Of a stretch of 16,262 nt of DNA, positions 14,467 through 16,262 are shown piece by piece. The DNA comes from Patescibacteria group bacterium (lineage in GTDB: Bacteria; Patescibacteriota; Minisyncoccia; Phycocordibacterales; Phycocordibacteraceae), in contig SCVI01000010.1 in assembly GCA_004296925.1 (NCBI GenBank), forward strand, positions 1-16,262, read 5' to 3'. Every line of letters starts with the position of its first letter. Within the stretch, counting starts at the first letter, position 1. Position numbers and translations under genes: made by a program. The notes under the pieces were generated by a model. It saw only the letters and a list, made by a program, of their open reading frames with translations. It was not told where the DNA came from and did no database searches.

Positions 14467-15480
14467 ATGATTTCAGAAGAAACAGCGAATGCATTACGAA
14501 GTACTGCGAAAGCAATGGTAGCTTCGGGGAAAGGAATCCTTGCAGCAGATGAGAGTTTTGGAAACATCAATAAAAAGTTCGAGAATTTAGATATTCCTGC
14601 AACGGAAGATAATCGTTGTGCATACCGCGAGATGCTTTTTACTGCGCCACATATTGGTGAGTATATTTCTGGCGTGATTCTTTTTGATGAAACAATTCGA
14701 CAAACTGCATCTGACGGAAGGAAGCTTACCGAAGTATTGCAAGCGAGCGGTGTGATTCCTGGAATCAAGGTTGACGAGGGTGTAGAAAAAATTGGTGAAA
14801 CCCTAGAAACTACTACAAAGGGATTGGAAGGATTGAAGCCTCGTCTTCCTGAATATTTTGCCCTTGGTGCACGCTTTGCAAAGTGGCGCGCAGTCATCAC
14901 GATTGGTGACGGTATACCAACGGACGGAGCAATACGTGAAAACGCAAAACAACTCGCGTCTTACGCTTTCATGTGTCAGGAAGCAGGATTAGTTCCTATC
15001 GTCGAGCCAGAAGTATTAATGGATTGGTCAAACACCCAAGAAGTATGCGGTTCAGTTACCGAACGCGTGTTGGTTGCCGTGTTTGAAGAGTTGAATAACG
15101 CAGGTGTATTGATTGAAGGAATGATATTGAAACCAAATATGGTGGTAGCAGGGAAGCAAAGTGGAGTTACTTCAACACCTGAACAAGTTGCTGAAAAGAC
15201 AGTTGCTCTGTTTAAAAAAGTTTTGCCTAATAATTTGCCAGGAGTTGTATTTCTCTCTGGTGGTCAAAGTGAAGTTGAAGCAACTGAAAATCTAAATGCC
15301 ATTAATAAAGTTGTCGGTACGCCTTGGAAATTGACGTTCTCATACGGACGAGCCCTTCAGGCAAGCGCATTGAAACTTTGGTCAGGTAAGAGTGAAAATG
15401 TGCAATCTGCACAAGCAGTGTTCATAAAACGTGCTCACATGAATTCTCTCGCATCTCTCGGGCAATACGTGGGGGAGTAG
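14467..15480 (+). CDS. Class I fructose-bisphosphate aldolase
   Basis: This Schiff-base aldolase cleaves or forms fructose 1,6-bisphosphate in glycolysis and gluconeogenesis. The 337 residues show the eukaryote-like class I pattern: GILAADES with D28, IKVDEG with K101, FAKWRAV with K139, IVEPEVL with E180, the lysine forming the imine at K222 in GMILKPNMV, FLSGGQS (262-268) and SYGRALQ with R295. All catalytic positions are present. An in-frame start 38 codons upstream (14353) lies wholly inside the phosphatase gene and is unlike the family, so ATG at 14467, 4 bp after the phosphatase stop, is chosen. It is followed by a structured intergenic region with no simple terminator directly after the stop. 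Confidence 0.95.
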   Translation: MISEETANALRSTAKAMVASGKGILAADESFGNINKKFENLDIPATEDNRCAYREMLFTAPHIGEYISGVILFDETIRQTASDGRKLTEVLQASGVIPGIKVDEGVEKIGETLETTTKGLEGLKPRLPEYFALGARFAKWRAVITIGDGIPTDGAIRENAKQLASYAFMCQEAGLVPIVEPEVLMDWSNTQEVCGSVTERVLVAVFEELNNAGVLIEGMILKPNMVVAGKQSGVTSTPEQVAEKTVALFKKVLPNNLPGVVFLSGGQSEVEATENLNAINKVVGTPWKLTFSYGRALQASALKLWSGKSENVQSAQAVFIKRAHMNSLASLGQYVGE

Positions 15481-15503
15481 GATTGAATCGTTATTTGAAA
15501 GTA

Positions 15504-15605
15504 TTATCCGCTTGGCAAGAGGGGCTATTTTCAGTACACTAAGCCGAGTTCTTTAAAGAAGAATTTTCTGCGGCAAGCATAGAGACTATGCTTGCGGTCG
15601 GATAA
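15504..15605. other. Structured element I: nested inverted repeats closed by a 7-bp stem
   Basis: TTATCCG (15504-15510) pairs with CGGATAA (15599-15605). Inside are CTT/AAG (15511-15519), GGCT/AGCC (15523-15545), the loopless palindrome TTCTTTAAAGAA (15549-15560) and a 10-bp hairpin GCAAGCATAG-AGA-CTATGCTTGC (15573-15595). Some inner stems are short and may be chance. The orientation of any transcript is unknown; tRNA-Asn follows on the plus strand. A TATTAT hexamer (15502-15507) could be a -10. Confidence 0.45.
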
Positions 15606-15637
15606 AGTGTTCTGCGGTAAGCATAGAGACTATGCTT
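15566..15637 (+). repeat. Two 28-bp direct repeats, each carrying an 8-bp hairpin
   Basis: The unit starting TTCTGCGG and ending in CTATGCTT occurs at 15566-15593 and 15610-15637, a 44-bp period with one difference (C or T at unit position 9). Each copy contains AAGCATAG-AGA-CTATGCTT. The first copy belongs to structured element I and the second forms the first arm of element II. Confidence 0.85.
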
Positions 15638-15727
15638 TCTTCCAGTCGTCGCCTCGGTCATACGAAAGCAAGCTTTTAATGACCCTCGGCTCCTCCGGAA
15701 GTAGCTCAATTTTTGAGCTCCGCAGAA
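15610..15727. ncRNA. Structured element II: cloverleaf-like four-way junction, candidate RNA or DNA structure
   Basis: TTCTGCGG (15610-15617) pairs perfectly with CCGCAGAA (15720-15727). Between them three hairpins are each separated by a single T. The first is AAGCATAG/CTATGCTT (15619-15637). The second is CTTCC/GGAAG (15639-15701), enclosing GCC/GGC, GGTCAT/ATGACC (15656-15684) and AAAG/CTTT. The third is AGCTCAA/TTGAGCT (15703-15719). Nearly every base lies in a stem or a short loop. No known RNA family is recognised, and it is not tmRNA, SRP RNA or RNase P RNA by their usual motifs. It may be an RNA processed from a transcript shared with the tRNA downstream, or a DNA structure left by a mobile element. 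Confidence 0.5.
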
Positions 15728-15734
15728 TGAATGT

Positions 15735-15749
15735 TGTCGTAAGACGACA
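15735..15749. other. Short hairpin just upstream of tRNA-Asn
   Basis: TGTCGT-AAG-ACGACA forms a 6-bp stem with a 3-nt loop, ending 6 bp before the tRNA 5' end. It could be a processing signal or part of the structured elements before it. Confidence 0.4.
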
Positions 15750-15755
15750 CAGTAT

Positions 15756-15827
15756 TCCGCGGTAGCTCAATGGTAGAGCAGCTCCCTGTTAAGGAGTTGG
15801 TTGTAGGTTCGAGTCCTACCCGCGGAG
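15756..15827 (+). tRNA. tRNA-Asn (anticodon GUU)
   Basis: The 72-nt cloverleaf is complete: acceptor TCCGCGG/CCGCGGA (15756-15762 and 15820-15826), D arm GCTC/GAGC (15765-15779), anticodon stem GCTCC/GGAGT (15781-15797) with loop CTGTTAA and anticodon GTT at 15788-15790, T arm GTAGG/CCTAC around TTCGAGT (15803-15819), and discriminator G at 15827. The 3' CCA is not encoded (the next bases are CAA), so it must be added after transcription. It reads asparagine codons AAC and AAU. A strong terminator follows 15 bp downstream. Confidence 0.95.
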
Positions 15828-15842
15828 CAAAGTATAAAAATA

Positions 15843-15865
15843 CCCCCATGCATGGGGGCTTTTTT
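15843..15865 (+). terminator. Rho-independent terminator of tRNA-Asn
   Basis: CCCCCATG/CATGGGGG (15843-15858) is a perfect 16-bp palindrome that folds into a G/C-rich stem, followed by CTTTTTT (15859-15865). Confidence 0.9.
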
Positions 15866-15916
15866 AGACTTATGCATTCCGCACGTGTACGGACTCGAAC
15901 CGTAGGCGCCCATGAA

Positions 15917-15938
15917 GAAAGGTACCTGACACCGTTTC
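15917..15938 (+). repeat. REP-like repeat, copy 1
   Basis: A 22-bp core starting GAAAGGTACC and ending ACACCGTTTC. It folds as GAAAGGT / ACC-G-TTTC with one bulged G and loop ACCTGAC. Here flanking bases extend the stem to ten pairs (15914-15941). Identical cores are at 16107 and 16151. Confidence 0.85.
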
Positions 15939-15939
15939 T

Positions 15940-16119
15940 TCGAGGACATATCGTTCTTGGGTTAACGCACCAGAATCCAAGAAGGAGCTGGAGATCGTAC
16001 GTACTTCAGTGAACAAAGGAAAACCTCTTGGTACTATGAAGTGGGTGGAGGGCACGGTCGAGCGTTTTAATCTTGATCTTACGACACGAACACCTGGTAG
16101 ACCAAAGAAAGGTACCTGA
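15940..16119 (+). pseudogene. C-terminal remnant of a REP-associated tyrosine transposase (RAYT, TnpA_REP, Y1 type)
   Basis: In one frame the stretch reads about 59 residues, including YRSWVNAPESKKELEIV (from 15949), then RTSVNKGKPLG, MKWVEGTVERFNLDL and TPGRPKKGT before TGA at 16117-16119. This is the characteristic C-terminal tail of RAYTs: WVN-P, R-SV-RG-PLG, WVE-T and terminal GRPKK. RAYTs are single-strand DNA transposases related to IS200/IS605 that act on REP hairpins. The catalytic HUH and tyrosine region is missing; a stop at 15913 and a REP copy at 15917-15938 lie just before the remnant, so it is a 5'-truncated relic. Its last codons and stop lie inside REP copy 2. Confidence 0.8.
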
Positions 16120-16128
16120 CACCGTTTC
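16107..16128 (+). repeat. REP-like repeat, copy 2
   Basis: Identical 22-bp core. The RAYT remnant's final Lys, Gly and Thr codons and its TGA stop (16117-16119) fall within it. Confidence 0.85.
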
Positions 16129-16150
16129 CACGAACACCTGGTAGACCAAA

Positions 16151-16172
16151 GAAAGGTACCTGACACCGTTTC
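16151..16172 (+). repeat. REP-like repeat, copy 3
   Basis: Identical 22-bp core within the second unit of the tandem duplication. Confidence 0.85.
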
Positions 16173-16211
16173 TGCACTAAATTGCTTCGCAATAACAAAA
16201 TCGGGAGCCTC

Positions 16212-16223
16212 CCCGCGGAGCCA
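16212..16223 (+). repeat. Short copy of the tRNA-Asn 3' end, with CCA
   Basis: CCCGCGGAGC (16212-16221) repeats 15819-15828 of the tRNA exactly, and here a full CCA (16221-16223) follows the discriminator G. The preceding bases match the T-loop side loosely (TCG, CCT). It could be a remnant tRNA end or an attachment-site-like repeat. A 10-bp match can also be chance. Confidence 0.3.
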
Positions 16224-16243
16224 GTAGAGAAACTCTTAGAACT

Positions 16244-16258
16244 AGCGATATAATCGCT
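16244..16258 (+). promoter_or_regulatory. Possible promoter -10 inside a palindrome, at the window edge
   Basis: AGCGAT-ATA-ATCGCT is a perfect inverted repeat that contains the consensus hexamer TATAAT (16249-16254). No -35 is evident. It may drive a gene beyond the right edge. Confidence 0.3.
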
Positions 16259-16262
16259 TTCT

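Larger units (their letters stand above)
16085..16172 (+). repeat. Perfect 44-bp tandem duplication carrying REP copies 2 and 3
   Basis: Bases 16085-16128 and 16129-16172 are identical, beginning CACGAACACC and ending CACCGTTTC. Each unit contains the last codons of the RAYT remnant (TPGRPKKGT, stop) fused to the 22-bp REP-like core. Because the copies are perfect, the duplication is recent or maintained. Confidence 0.95.

Noticed and set aside
15566..15637. Possible CRISPR array (two 28-bp repeats with a 16-bp spacer)
   Set aside because: Only two units, a spacer far too short, no cas genes, and the repeats fit into larger folded structures.
15924..15930. Possible second tRNA or IS end near 15880-15930
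   Set aside because: The sequence GGACTCGAACCG resembles an antisense tRNA T-loop, but no cloverleaf could be formed; the region is explained by the REP copy.
15767..15949. Minus-strand open frame over tRNA-Asn and its terminator
   Set aside because: It is the well-known false reading of a tRNA antisense strand (GRTRTYNQLLNRELLYH) and has no protein-like composition otherwise.
15870..16166. Minus-strand open frame of 98 codons through the REP region
   Set aside because: It runs antisense to the RAYT remnant and its repeated peptide comes from the REP copies.

Overview
The window looks like a piece of a small-genome bacterial chromosome of the Candidate Phyla Radiation (Patescibacteria), most likely a Parcubacteria-type lineage. 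The reasons are: short, tightly packed genes with many strand switches; almost no Shine-Dalgarno sequences; small membrane proteins with PH domains; a lone RRM protein with a glycine-rich tail; a truncated-type PrmC; and many single housekeeping genes standing apart from their usual pathway partners. TGA is used as a normal stop (lexA, the 86-aa gene), so the glycine-TGA code of Gracilibacteria and Absconditabacteria does not apply. The lineage is inferred from gene style, not from a marker phylogeny.

Layout. 2-346: 3' end of a plus-strand membrane protein, then a 44-bp perfect palindrome. 535-3947: a minus-strand run reading prmC, a small membrane protein, a PH-domain membrane protein, hisS and a DEDDy exonuclease. 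3969-5309: plus-strand membrane-anchored S41 peptidase with a J-domain-like insert, closed by a bidirectional terminator shared with the minus-strand RRM gene (5487-5804). 5975-8554: minus-strand DedA protein, GtrA protein and a YadGH-type ABC exporter. 8580-9458: plus-strand RlmI-like methyltransferase, abutting purF (9459-10862, minus). 10947-12664: plus-strand GT4 glycosyltransferase and lexA with an SOS box inside its promoter. 12667-13602: minus-strand small coiled-coil protein and a transglutaminase-like protein. 13662-15480: plus-strand IMPase-family phosphatase and class I fructose-bisphosphate aldolase, probably one operon.

15481-16262 holds no intact protein gene and is the most unusual part. 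It contains two neighbouring multi-branched inverted-repeat structures, tRNA-Asn(GUU) with its own terminator, and then the decayed C-terminal end of a REP-associated tyrosine transposase (RAYT) with three copies of its REP-like repeat. One REP copy contains the transposase stop codon, and a 44-bp piece carrying it is duplicated in tandem.

How the genes work together. The window mixes translation (hisS, prmC, tRNA-Asn, a methyltransferase that may modify rRNA), envelope functions (S41 peptidase, DedA, GtrA, ABC exporter, GT4 glycosyltransferase, PH proteins), carbon and nucleotide metabolism (aldolase, purF) and the SOS response (lexA). A recurrent feature is a -10-like hexamer 6-7 bp before the start codon at six genes, which suggests leaderless transcripts. 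All functional calls come from reading motifs; no database search was possible.
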